A DNA stretch of 64,000 nt from JAJVID01 sp035275345 (GTDB lineage Bacteria > Acidobacteriota > Blastocatellia > RBC074). The notes beneath the pieces were generated by a model. That model ran no database searches, was not told the origin of the DNA, and saw only the letters and a list, made by a program, of their open reading frames with translations. A program made the position numbers and the translations under genes. Numbering within the stretch: position 1 is the first letter of the stretch; every line of letters begins with the position of its first letter. The stretch is taken from the NCBI GenBank assembly GCA_035275345.1, contig DATEMY010000358.1, positions 1-64,000 of the forward strand. Reading direction: 5' to 3'. Of this stretch, positions 46,718 through 55,262 are shown one piece after another.

Positions 46718-47617
46718 TTATCGGGTTTGTTTGGCAGTAAGCTGCCACACTTTGAAGTTATCATAAGCCACCATCGCCACGCCTTCCATAGAGCGCAGTC
46801 CGATCCGCCCCGCCCCGTGCGAGCGTTCGGGATCGTCCCACCTGATGACGACCCTGCCGTTGATCTCTACTTCGATATGCGCGCCGATCTTCAGAATGCG
46901 AATGCGATGCGTGACGTCTGTCGGGCCGGTGGTCAGGCTCGGGCCTTCGGCCACCTGTTTGAACCCCGGATTCTTGCGGAAGCGGTTCGAGAGGCTTTCC
47001 GCCTCGTTGTTCCGGCTCCAGTAGGAATCGGTGTAGTTTGCCACAGCGCCGCTGTGGTAGGCCTGGTATTCGGCTCTGCGCGGCGGCAGAGAAGGGTCGA
47101 ATATGTCTTCGCCGTTTCGTCCGGCGGCGCAGAAGAGGACAATGGTCAGCCCGTTGGTAGATCCGCAGGGGTTCATCTCGAACTCGAGCAGGAAGTCAGC
47201 CGGAAATATGCGACGGTTCCAGATCACCATATGTGAGCGACGGCCCGGCTCGACTGGACGTGGCCTGCCAGACGCGTCGAACGGCGACGGGGCCACAAGC
47301 AGCCTGCCATCGCGAACCACAGCGCCGCCCCAGCCCTCGGCAATCCACTCAGCGTCAGGCGCGGGCCTGGTTTTGCGCCGCCATACGGCGCCGGCCTGTT
47401 CAATCAGATCCTCTTCTTGAGCGATCTTCTGCGACCTGCCGAAGTCGTTTTCGTAAAATGGACGCAGGTCGTATCCCGAAAGATCAAGTTGCGCGGCTGC
47501 GCCAGCCGCAGTCTGCGTCGTGGCCGTCCGGGCGGCGCCGGTAACGCACAAGACCACGAAAAGAAAAACCGCGAGGGGACGCATTGCGCGCCGCCTGGCA
47601 GCGAAGTACAGGCTCAA
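46718..47617 (-). CDS. secreted DUF1961 (YesU-like) protein
   Basis: 299 aa. GGAGG sits 6 nt before a TTG at 47617, giving MSLYFAARRRAMRPLAVFLF; the ATG at 47584 lacks a good site. Signal peptide to about residue 32. A concanavalin-like fold is suggested by HMVIWNRRIFPADFLLEFEM, IVLFCAAGRNGEDIFD and GRIGLRSMEGVAMVAYDNFKVW. YesU of Bacillus subtilis is in the rhamnogalacturonan regulon, which matches the lyase-like gene 16 bp downstream. The pair forms one minus-strand operon. Confidence 0.72.
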   Translation of the reverse strand: MSLYFAARRRAMRPLAVFLFVVLCVTGAARTATTQTAAGAAAQLDLSGYDLRPFYENDFGRSQKIAQEEDLIEQAGAVWRRKTRPAPDAEWIAEGWGGAVVRDGRLLVAPSPFDASGRPRPVEPGRRSHMVIWNRRIFPADFLLEFEMNPCGSTNGLTIVLFCAAGRNGEDIFDPSLPPRRAEYQAYHSGAVANYTDSYWSRNNEAESLSNRFRKNPGFKQVAEGPSLTTGPTDVTHRIRILKIGAHIEVEINGRVVIRWDDPERSHGAGRIGLRSMEGVAMVAYDNFKVWQLTAKQTR

Positions 47618-47775
47618 GTCGACCTCCAGCGCATAAAAAAATTCCGCGACCGGTAATGATCCCGACTATCGCCTGGTTGTCAATGGCAATTCACTTTCGG
47701 CGTCAAAGTTCGGATCGCCCAACGGGGGCTTCCGCGCCTGCCGCGCTTTTTCAATCTGTCATTCAATTTTGATCG

Positions 47776-48669
47776 TTAACGCGGGCCGCGCCCTTTCGCC
47801 TTCCCGGCGCCCTGTTGAAGTGAATGAAGGGACTTGAGAATCTCTTGCGCTATCTTAGCCGGCGTCTTGCCTGTGGTTTTGATCGTCAAATGCGATTCGG
47901 CGTAGAGCGGTTCGCGGCGCGCCAGCAGGCTTTTCAAATCGGTCATTACTGACGGACGGCTGAGCAGGCGCGGATTGCCTTTACGCTTCGTTCGTTTCAT
48001 CAGCTCTTCGGGCGTTGCGCGCAGCCAGATGGTGAAGCATCGCTGTTTGACCAGGTTCCAGCTTTCAGGGTCGGTGACGACTGAGCCGCCCGGCGCAAAC
48101 ACGCCGCCATGTAAAGTGGCGAAGAGCCGCGCCAGCGCTTCGTGTTCAAGCGCGCGGTAGTAGTCCTCGCCGTGCGTGGCGAAGAGGTCTGCGAGCGGCA
48201 TCCCGGCGGCCTCTTCGATCTCGTGGTCGAGTTCGACAAAGCCGGTCTTCAATCGCCTGGCCAGCAACGGCCCCACAGTGGATTTGCCCGCGCCGAGAAT
48301 GCCGATCAACGCGATGTAACGCGGCGGGGCGCCGCGGCCGTTTCTCTTAGCCAGCCATTGGCGCAACTCGCTCAGGTCTCCGTCGTCGCAGTCGGCGAGC
48401 GAACGCCAGACCTCGGCGCGCAGGCTGTGGTCGGTCTCGGGCGGCGGCAGCAGTTCCGGCAGCGCGCGTCCCAACGCCGACGCCGCCTGCGCCAGCCGGG
48501 CGACCGAGATGTTGCCCGTCCCAGCTTCGAGTTGATTGATAAAACGCGGCGAGAGCGACGCGCGTTCGGCAAATGCGCTGATGGTCAGGCCGGCCTCCAG
48601 CCGCAACGCGCGCACGCGAGCGCCGAGGCTGACGAGCAAAGCTTCCTTCTCCTGCTGCTTTATTTTCAT
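47776..48669 (-). CDS. XRE-shikimate kinase-like regulator (BoxR/BzdR type)
   Basis: 297 aa from ATG 48669; the frame is open further up to 48837 but that part spans operator-like repeats. N-terminal XRE helix-turn-helix (about 12-70: ARVRALRLEAGLTISAFAER, FINQLEAGTGNISV). The C-terminal half is a shikimate kinase-like domain with P-loop LIGILGAGKSTVG and LDHEIEEAAGMPLADLF. BzdR and BoxR use this domain to sense benzoyl-CoA. Here the likely regulon is the CoA-ligase and hydrolase genes at 53-56 kb. Confidence 0.82.
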   Translation of the reverse strand: MKIKQQEKEALLVSLGARVRALRLEAGLTISAFAERASLSPRFINQLEAGTGNISVARLAQAASALGRALPELLPPPETDHSLRAEVWRSLADCDDGDLSELRQWLAKRNGRGAPPRYIALIGILGAGKSTVGPLLARRLKTGFVELDHEIEEAAGMPLADLFATHGEDYYRALEHEALARLFATLHGGVFAPGGSVVTDPESWNLVKQRCFTIWLRATPEELMKRTKRKGNPRLLSRPSVMTDLKSLLARREPLYAESHLTIKTTGKTPAKIAQEILKSLHSLQQGAGKAKGRGPR

Positions 48670-48672
48670 ATA

Positions 48673-48789
48673 GCGCAGTATAGTGCGCGCAGCTTTTCTG
48701 TCAAACAGCAATACATCGACAATACCGCCGCAGCGCCGAGGCGCAGTATAATGCGCTTGCAGGCTGGAAGAAGGAGGAGTATAGTGCGC
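48673..48789. promoter_or_regulatory. repeated palindromic operator, BoxR-like regulator/araC gap
   Basis: GCGCAGTATAGTGCGC (48673-48688) is an exact inverted repeat at both ends. GCGCAGTATAATGCGC (48741-48756) is a second copy, and GAGTATAGTGCGC (48777-48789) is a half site. They lie upstream of the regulator gene, with the first copy 4 bp from its ATG, so autoregulation is likely. The TATAAT/TATAGT centres could also serve as -10 elements. Confidence 0.6.
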
Positions 48790-48901
48790 AAGCCCTCCCT
48801 GGCTCGTTCGAGCGCCAAGATTTACAGAGAATTTCACCGGCGTGAGCTATAACCGGTAGATCGCGAAAATAGAATGAGGCGGACACTGTCCATAGCTGCT
48901 T

Positions 48902-49909
48902 ATGTCCTCCGTCACAGTCGCCAATATTACGCCAAGAGCCATCCTCAATTTTTGCGCAACAAGAGGGGTGGCGCCAGAGAGGCTGCTCTCTGCGGTAGGG
49001 ATCCCCAAGAATCTCATCGCGGCCCCGGACGGCAGAGTCCCTGTTCAACAAGTCTTTTCCCTGTGGGAAGAGGCCCAGAAACATAGCAATGACAGGTTGA
49101 TTACGAGCCATACCGTCGAGTTCTTGCCGTTCGGCGCCTATAAAATTATGGACTATTTGATAGCCGCCGGATCGACCCCGCGCGAAGGATTGAAAAAGTT
49201 CATCCGGAATTTCCGGCTCGTCAATGGAGCTTTTGAGTTGCAGTTCACCACTCAAAACGGGCAGCCCAGCCTTGAGCTGCAAAATCCGTTCGATTCCGAA
49301 GAATCTTCGCGGCTCTACCTGGAGTTTATTTTTCTGGCAATTCAGTCGCGCCTCCGTTTTACGACCGGAGTGGATTGGCGGCCAGAGGAGGTCCATTTCA
49401 TCCATCCTCCTCCTCACAATCGTCCCGACTATCATCAGGCGTTTCATTGCCCCGTTCGCTTCAATAAGGCGATGAATAGAATGCTGCTCAACGACCGCTC
49501 GCTTGACATCCCACAGCTTCAGGCGGATCCGCTGCTCTGCGAGATGCTCGATCATCATGCGCAACGCCTGCTCAAGCAATTGCCGGTCGAGGACGATTTT
49601 CTGAGCGACCTGCGCAGCGCGTTATGCGAGGGGCTTTATCGCGGCGATGTTCGATTGAAAACAACGGCCAGGAAATTGGCGCTCAGTTACCGCGCTCTTC
49701 AGCGAAAACTCAAAGAGCAAGGAACTTCGTATCAAGAGGCGCTGGATCACCTGCGCCACGAACTCGCCGTTGATCTGTTAACGGAACGGCAGATAGAAAT
49801 TGAGGAGATCTCCCACTTTCTCGGGTTCTCAGAGCCAAGTTCGTTTTACCGGGCTTTCCGAAGATGGACTGGTGAGACCCCTCAGGAATACCTCCGGCTG
49901 CCATCCTAA
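48902..49909 (+). CDS. AraC-family transcriptional regulator
   Basis: 335 aa. The N-terminal arabinose-binding-like domain of the OruR/PF12625 type (about 20-200: FCATRGVAPERLL, FLPFGAYKIMDYLI) is followed by a double helix-turn-helix (about 235-333: TTARKLALSYRALQRKLKEQ, EISHFLGFSEPSSFYRAFRR, GETPQEYL). Divergent from the BoxR-like gene and upstream of a TonB receptor, whose leader carries an AraC-style direct repeat. The effector is unknown; an aromatic acid or its CoA ester is plausible from neighbours. Confidence 0.9.
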   Translation: MSSVTVANITPRAILNFCATRGVAPERLLSAVGIPKNLIAAPDGRVPVQQVFSLWEEAQKHSNDRLITSHTVEFLPFGAYKIMDYLIAAGSTPREGLKKFIRNFRLVNGAFELQFTTQNGQPSLELQNPFDSEESSRLYLEFIFLAIQSRLRFTTGVDWRPEEVHFIHPPPHNRPDYHQAFHCPVRFNKAMNRMLLNDRSLDIPQLQADPLLCEMLDHHAQRLLKQLPVEDDFLSDLRSALCEGLYRGDVRLKTTARKLALSYRALQRKLKEQGTSYQEALDHLRHELAVDLLTERQIEIEEISHFLGFSEPSSFYRAFRRWTGETPQEYLRLPS

Positions 49910-49949
49910 TTCATCCATCATTAACACCGCCGGCATCGAATCTTATTCT

Positions 49950-49989
49950 TTGGCGCGATCGGTCACTCGACTTGGCGCGTTCGGTCATT
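49950..49989 (+). promoter_or_regulatory. 18-bp direct repeat, candidate AraC-type operator
   Basis: TTGGCGCGATCGGTCACT (49950-49967) and TTGGCGCGTTCGGTCATT (49972-49989) match at 16 of 18 positions and start 22 bp apart, about two helical turns. AraC-family dimers bind such direct repeats. The site lies about 110 bp before the TonB-receptor start and directly after the AraC-type gene. Confidence 0.5.
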
Positions 49990-50099
49990 GTGCGGAATAT
50001 CTTTTTGGGAGTATCTGATAAAGGTAATCCGCCCTGGGCCATATATTGCGCTTTGTTTGAGCGATATCTTACAACGAAACTTTTGTGGGAGGTTACAAG

Positions 50100-53000
50100 A
50101 TGAAGAGTTTAAGACCGCGCAAGGCTTCTGCGGTTTTATTGAGCCGCTTGAATAGGCTTCTGTCGGCCATGTCACTGATGGCGCTGCTGGCGGGTGTAAC
50201 CGCATTAGGGCAGACCACCACGGCGACCCTGTCAGGCGTAATCCAGGATCCATCCGGCGGCGTCCTTCCCAGTGTGAGGATCAGCGCGAGGAACACGGGC
50301 ACGGGCGCTACGCGTGAGACCGCGACTGACAGCGCGGGTCGTTACAGCCTCACTAATTTGGAGCCCGGGCAATACGAGCTCCGCGCTGAGCGCGCTGGTT
50401 TCAAGACGGCGGCGCAAAGCGGCGTGGTCCTGAGCGTTGGCGGCGCCACGGTGGTGGACCTGACTCTGCGCGTCGGAGAGGTGAGCGAAGTGGTTGATGT
50501 AAAACAGGAAGAACCGCTCATCGAGCCTACCAGAGCGGAAATGAGCCGCGTTATTGAGGGGCGGCAGATCGAATCTTTGCCCAACATCGGACGTAACTTC
50601 GTCGACTTCGTCAAGCTGTCAGCTTTTGTGGCTCCTGGCCGGGAGAACATCGGCGGCGGAGCCTTCAAGGAACCCGATACAGGTGTGGGACAAGCGGCTG
50701 CGCCTCGCTTAGCGTTCGGCGGCCAGAAAGAGATGCATACGATGATCCTCGTTGACGGCGCGGATAATGTCCAGACCTTTACGGGACTGCCGCGCGCCAC
50801 TCCCTCGCAGGAAGCGGCCAGAGAGTTCCGCGTGCTCAACAGCGCCTACCAGGCCGAATATGGCCGAGCGCTCGGCGGCTTCGTCAACATCATCACCAAA
50901 TCCGGTACGAACCAACCTCACGGCTCGGTCTACTACTTCGGGATGAACGATGCGCTCAACGCGCGGCCACTGCTGACCACGCCGAGCTACGCTCTCCGGC
51001 AAAACCAGTACGGGGCGACCTTCGGCGGCCCCGTCAGGAAGGATAAGATGTTCTTCTTCGGCAACTACGAGGGGCAGCGGCGCGCCGAGTCGAATAAATT
51101 CTCGAAGGTCATCCTCGATAACCTCGGGCCTGCCGATGGCAGTCAGCCGAATACAATTAACGAAGTGAAAAGATTCTACGGGTTGACGCCTGAAACGTCG
51201 GACCTCCTTCGAAGCAACGATTATGACGGGTTTCTGGCGAAGCTGGATTTCAAACTCACAGACGGCAACAGCCTCTTCGCCCGTTACAACCTCCTGGATT
51301 CAACCACGCGGGGGTTTCTTGGCGGAGGCGGGCGGGCGTCACCGGCCTCGTCAACCGCGAGGAATAACTTTTTGCTCGATCAGTCGCTCGTGGTGAGCGA
51401 TATTGCGCTGTTCGGGGCAAACAAGGTCAACGAAGCGCGGGTCCAGTGGGCGCGACGTAGTTTCGATTTTCCGTCGGCGCTCAGGGAGCCTGACCTGGAA
51501 ATCTCGAACCTGCTCCTGACCGGGAAGAGCACATCGGATTCCGACTTCTACCGCGAATCAAGATTACAGATCTCCGACAGCTTCAGCTACACCCGTGCGA
51601 GCCATGCCTTGAAGTTTGGGGCTGACTTTAACAACATCCGCGACACGACCGAGTGGGATCTGTTCTTCCCCGCTCGAGTGATCTTTACGAACCTGGGTGG
51701 AGCTGGACCGACTTTTTTCAACCATACTCCGGTGGTCTTTTGGTGGCCGATCCCCACCGGGACCACGCAGGGGACGCCTACGCCCGTCCCCTTTACGCAA
51801 GCCGTTCCCGCGCCATACCAGCCCCTCACCATCATCAAGTTCGATCACAATAGTCTTGGTTTTTTTGTCCAGGATGAGTGGAAAGCGACGTCCAAACTGA
51901 CGCTCACCTACGGGCTCCGTTACGACTTTGAAAGCTACCCCAATGAGATCGTGCTGCGCGAGGACCTCAACAATTTTCAGCCGCGACTGGGACTGGCTTA
52001 TGCCTTAAGTCAGCGCACCGTCGTTCGCGCCGGATTCGGGATTTTCAGTGACCGCGTCGCTTCGAGCGGCATCGGTCAGATGATCGGTCCCAACATTTTC
52101 AACGGCGTCGGGTATTTGCCGAACTCTCAGGTCCTGTATCCGGGCATCCCGCCCGTGCGAGGCCGGTTTATCAATCCCACGGTGCGCGGCCCAGTCCTGG
52201 CGCCCCCTGCCGCGCTCACCTTCACCACAACCGGGCAGGTCCCAGCGACGCCGACGGTCGGCGGCGTCATCAATCCGGGACTCAACGGAAACCTCTCCGG
52301 AAACCTCCGCACGCCTTACGCCGAGCAAGCGAGCGTAGAGATTTCTCGTGAGATCGGCGGCGGCGTGATCGTGTCTGCGCGCTACTTATATGTGCACGCT
52401 CTCAAGCTGCTGGCGCCTACAGGCATGCTCAACGGCGCGCAGACCGGGACACAACCCAACGGCAAGCCCATCTTCGGGGCAAGAAGATTTCCGGAGCTGG
52501 GCGACTTCTTTGTTTTCGACAATGGCGGATACTCCATTTTTAACGGCGGGAGTTTCGAACTCCAGAAGCGGTTCGCGCAGGGTTTCAGTTTTCACAGCAG
52601 CTATACTTACTCTCAGTCCATCAGCAACACCGAGTCCGTGGCTGCAGTCAACGACTTTCCCGAGAACCCCGAGCGGAATTTGGAGCGCGCGCTATCACGC
52701 CAGCACGCTCGCCACCGTTACACCCTGGCCTTCGTCAGTCAAATTCCGCATGGCGTGCCCGTCCTGAGCGATGTCAGGTTCAGTTCGATCCTTACCGCCC
52801 AAAGCGGCCGGTTCTTCACCGTCTTTGCCGGCTCGGACGCCAATGGCGACGGCAACCCGACCAGCGACCGCCCCGGCGCGCTCGGCCGCAACACGCTGGA
52901 AGGTCCCGGATTTGTCAGCTTCGACCTGCGCGTCGCGCGCGAAGTCCGGATGGGCGAGCGCCTGCGCGCCGAATTCACTTTCGATTTCTTCAACCTGCCC

Positions 53001-53144
53001 AATCGTGTCAATATCACGGATCTCAACACGCTTTATGGAGGGACCGATCTCAGCTTGCCTCCGAATCCCATTCTGGGATTTGGCACGCCGCGCGATGTCG
53101 CGAATCCGCGGCAGATCCAATACGGAATCAAGCTGAAATTTTAG
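50100..53144 (+). CDS. TonB-dependent receptor, Oar-like
   Basis: 1014 aa outer-membrane protein. GGGAGG 7 nt before the ATG at 50100. Signal peptide to about residue 42 (SLMALLAGVTALGQ). A carboxypeptidase-regulatory-like domain follows (about 45-125: ATLSGVIQDPSGGVLPSVRI, GRYSLTNLEPGQYELRAERAGF), then the plug and a long beta-barrel of the Oar type ending in IQYGIKLKF with the terminal Phe. Such proteins import or bind large ligands. Next to a feruloyl-CoA synthase-like gene, plant-derived phenolic or oligosaccharide substrates are a reasonable guess. Confidence 0.9.
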   Translation: MKSLRPRKASAVLLSRLNRLLSAMSLMALLAGVTALGQTTTATLSGVIQDPSGGVLPSVRISARNTGTGATRETATDSAGRYSLTNLEPGQYELRAERAGFKTAAQSGVVLSVGGATVVDLTLRVGEVSEVVDVKQEEPLIEPTRAEMSRVIEGRQIESLPNIGRNFVDFVKLSAFVAPGRENIGGGAFKEPDTGVGQAAAPRLAFGGQKEMHTMILVDGADNVQTFTGLPRATPSQEAAREFRVLNSAYQAEYGRALGGFVNIITKSGTNQPHGSVYYFGMNDALNARPLLTTPSYALRQNQYGATFGGPVRKDKMFFFGNYEGQRRAESNKFSKVILDNLGPADGSQPNTINEVKRFYGLTPETSDLLRSNDYDGFLAKLDFKLTDGNSLFARYNLLDSTTRGFLGGGGRASPASSTARNNFLLDQSLVVSDIALFGANKVNEARVQWARRSFDFPSALREPDLEISNLLLTGKSTSDSDFYRESRLQISDSFSYTRASHALKFGADFNNIRDTTEWDLFFPARVIFTNLGGAGPTFFNHTPVVFWWPIPTGTTQGTPTPVPFTQAVPAPYQPLTIIKFDHNSLGFFVQDEWKATSKLTLTYGLRYDFESYPNEIVLREDLNNFQPRLGLAYALSQRTVVRAGFGIFSDRVASSGIGQMIGPNIFNGVGYLPNSQVLYPGIPPVRGRFINPTVRGPVLAPPAALTFTTTGQVPATPTVGGVINPGLNGNLSGNLRTPYAEQASVEISREIGGGVIVSARYLYVHALKLLAPTGMLNGAQTGTQPNGKPIFGARRFPELGDFFVFDNGGYSIFNGGSFELQKRFAQGFSFHSSYTYSQSISNTESVAAVNDFPENPERNLERALSRQHARHRYTLAFVSQIPHGVPVLSDVRFSSILTAQSGRFFTVFAGSDANGDGNPTSDRPGALGRNTLEGPGFVSFDLRVAREVRMGERLRAEFTFDFFNLPNRVNITDLNTLYGGTDLSLPPNPILGFGTPRDVANPRQIQYGIKLKF

Positions 53145-53182
53145 CGTCGCGACACGCCGCTCATCCGAAAGGAAAAGTCTCT

Positions 53183-55048
53183 GTGCCCCATCTTCCGCCA
53201 TTGGCTGCATTCGTCCCGGTCAACTTCCTTCCGGCGAAAGTTGACTGCGAGCGGCGCGCCGACGGCGCGATTGCGCTGCGCTCGCCCGAACCGCTCCGCG
53301 ATTACCCTCGCTGCATCGGCGAGCATCTGGAACACTGGGCGAAAGAGCGGCCAGAGACAGTCTTTCTGGCGCAGCGTAATGGCGACGGCTGGCGCAAGCT
53401 GAACTTTGCGGAGGCGCGAACTCTTGTCCGCGCGATTGCGACGAACCTGCTTGAACGTAATCTCTCCGCTGAGCGCCCGGTCGCCATCCTCTCGGAAAAT
53501 TCCATCGAGCATGCGCTACTGGCTTTAGCGGCAATGCACGCAGGGATTCCGGTCGCGCCGGTTTCAGCGGCTTACTCGCTCCTTTCGCGAGATTTCAAAA
53601 AACTCGGCGCGGTCTTTTCGCTGCTCACTCCGGGACTGGTGTTTGCCGATGATGGAGAGCGGTTCGCCCCGGCGCTTGCGGCGCTCGGCAATCACGATTT
53701 TGAGCTCGTGGTCACCCGCAACAGCGCCCCCCTGGCGCGACCGGCGCAAGCCTTCGCCGAACTCTTGGATCGCGAAGATGCGACGGCGGTGGAGCGCGCT
53801 TTCGCTTCCCTCGGGCCTGACACGATTGCCAAATTCCTACTGACTTCAGGTTCGACCGGAGAGCCGAAAGCCGTCATCAACACTCAGCGGATGCTCTGCT
53901 CCAACCAACAGGCGCACGCGCAATGTTGGCCCTTCCTCAAAGAAGAGCCGCCCGTCATCGTGGACTGGCTGCCGTGGAATCACACGATGGCGGGCAACAA
54001 CATTTTCGGCGCGGCGCTCACCCACGGCGGCTCTTATTACATTGACGAAGGCCGCCCGCTCCCCGGTCTGGTCGAAAAGACCGCGCGCAATTTGCGCGAA
54101 ATCGCTCCGACCATCTATTACAACGTGCCGCGCGGCTACGACGCGCTGCTGCCTTTCCTCGAAAGCGAGGCCGAATTACGGCGCAATTTTTTCTCGCGTT
54201 TGAAGGTCATGTGTTACGGCGGAGCGGCGCTCCCAGCCATAGTGTGGGATCGGCTCAACCGATTGGCCGAAGCCGAATTGGGCAAGCGCGTTCACATTTG
54301 CGCCGGCTACGGTTCGACCGAGACGGCGCCGGGCGCGACGATTGCGCATTACGAGGTCACTGGCGCCGGCGTCATCGGGCTTCCTATTCCCGGCGTGACG
54401 CTGAAGCTGACGTCCCTGGCGAATTCCGACAAATACGAATTGCGCGTGAAAGGCCCCAACGTCACGCCAGGTTACTGGCGGCGCGAGGATTTGACCGCCG
54501 CGGCCTTTGACGAAGAAGGCTTTTACAAAATCGGCGACGCCGCGCGCCTGGTTGACGCAGGCGATCCCGCCAAAGGTCTGGAATTCGCCGGGCGAGTTTC
54601 GGAAGAATTTAAACTGACCAGCGGCACGTGGGTTCGCACAAGCGCGTTGCGCATTAAAGCCATCGCCGCGCTAGCGCCTGTCGCGCAGGACGTCGTTGTC
54701 GCCGGACAGGATCGCAATGACATACGCTTTTTGATCTTCCCGAATCTGGCCGGTTGCCGCAGCCTGTGCGCTGAATCGAGCGAAGGGACGCCGCCTGATG
54801 AATTGCTGGCTGATGCGCGCGTGCGCGAGCGGGTACGCGCTGGTCTGGCAAAGCTGAAAGCGGAAGGCGCCGGCAGTTCGACATACGCCACGCACGCGAT
54901 GTTTCTGACCGAGCCGCCTTCAATTGACGCAGGTGAGATCACTGATAAAGGCTATATCAATCAGCGCGCAGTGTTGGAACGACGGGCGGAGTTGGTTGAG
55001 GAGTTATATGCCGCGACAACGTCGTCGGATTTGAATTTAGGATATTGA
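53183..55048 (+). CDS. feruloyl-CoA synthase-like acyl-CoA ligase
   Basis: 621 aa, GTG start with AAAGGA upstream. ANL-superfamily ligase: P-loop-type TSGSTGEPKAV near residue 220, VDWLPWNHTMAGN, YGSTETAPG near 375, and GFYKIGDAARLV. Compared with other ANL enzymes the N-terminus (DYPRCIGEHLEHWAKERPETVFLAQR) fits the feruloyl-CoA synthase branch. It would activate ferulate or p-coumarate. The last codons overlap a gene remnant at 55041, so its extreme C-terminus may be altered by that deletion. Confidence 0.85.
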   Translation: MPHLPPLAAFVPVNFLPAKVDCERRADGAIALRSPEPLRDYPRCIGEHLEHWAKERPETVFLAQRNGDGWRKLNFAEARTLVRAIATNLLERNLSAERPVAILSENSIEHALLALAAMHAGIPVAPVSAAYSLLSRDFKKLGAVFSLLTPGLVFADDGERFAPALAALGNHDFELVVTRNSAPLARPAQAFAELLDREDATAVERAFASLGPDTIAKFLLTSGSTGEPKAVINTQRMLCSNQQAHAQCWPFLKEEPPVIVDWLPWNHTMAGNNIFGAALTHGGSYYIDEGRPLPGLVEKTARNLREIAPTIYYNVPRGYDALLPFLESEAELRRNFFSRLKVMCYGGAALPAIVWDRLNRLAEAELGKRVHICAGYGSTETAPGATIAHYEVTGAGVIGLPIPGVTLKLTSLANSDKYELRVKGPNVTPGYWRREDLTAAAFDEEGFYKIGDAARLVDAGDPAKGLEFAGRVSEEFKLTSGTWVRTSALRIKAIAALAPVAQDVVVAGQDRNDIRFLIFPNLAGCRSLCAESSEGTPPDELLADARVRERVRAGLAKLKAEGAGSSTYATHAMFLTEPPSIDAGEITDKGYINQRAVLERRAELVEELYAATTSSDLNLGY

Positions 55049-55262
55049 TATTGTTTACCTGAACGGTTATGGCTTTCCGGCGTGGCGTGGCGGGCCGATG
55101 TTGTACGCCGATACCGTTGGCGTAAAGGAAGTCTATGGCCGAGAATGCGAATTCCATGCGCGGCGCGGCGCCTGGTGGGAGCCTGCGCCACTACTCAAAC
55201 GGCTTGCTGAGACGGGCGGGACCTTCGCCGCTTGGGACAAAGACAAGGAGGCAAAGAAATGA
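55041..55262 (+). pseudogene. C-terminal remnant of a 3-hydroxyacyl-CoA dehydrogenase (FadB-type)
   Basis: From 55041 a frame of 73 codons without a start reads DIDIVYLNGYGFPAWRGGP then MLYADTVGVKEVYG and WWEPAPLLKRLAETGGTF, ending at TGA 55260-55262. This is the conserved end of FadB/FadJ multifunctional proteins. All upstream domains are gone; the frame is closed by TAG at 55038. Its stop overlaps the start codon of the hydrolase gene (ATGA), as expected for a once intact coupled gene. The deletion joint lies at the end of the CoA-ligase gene. Confidence 0.75.
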
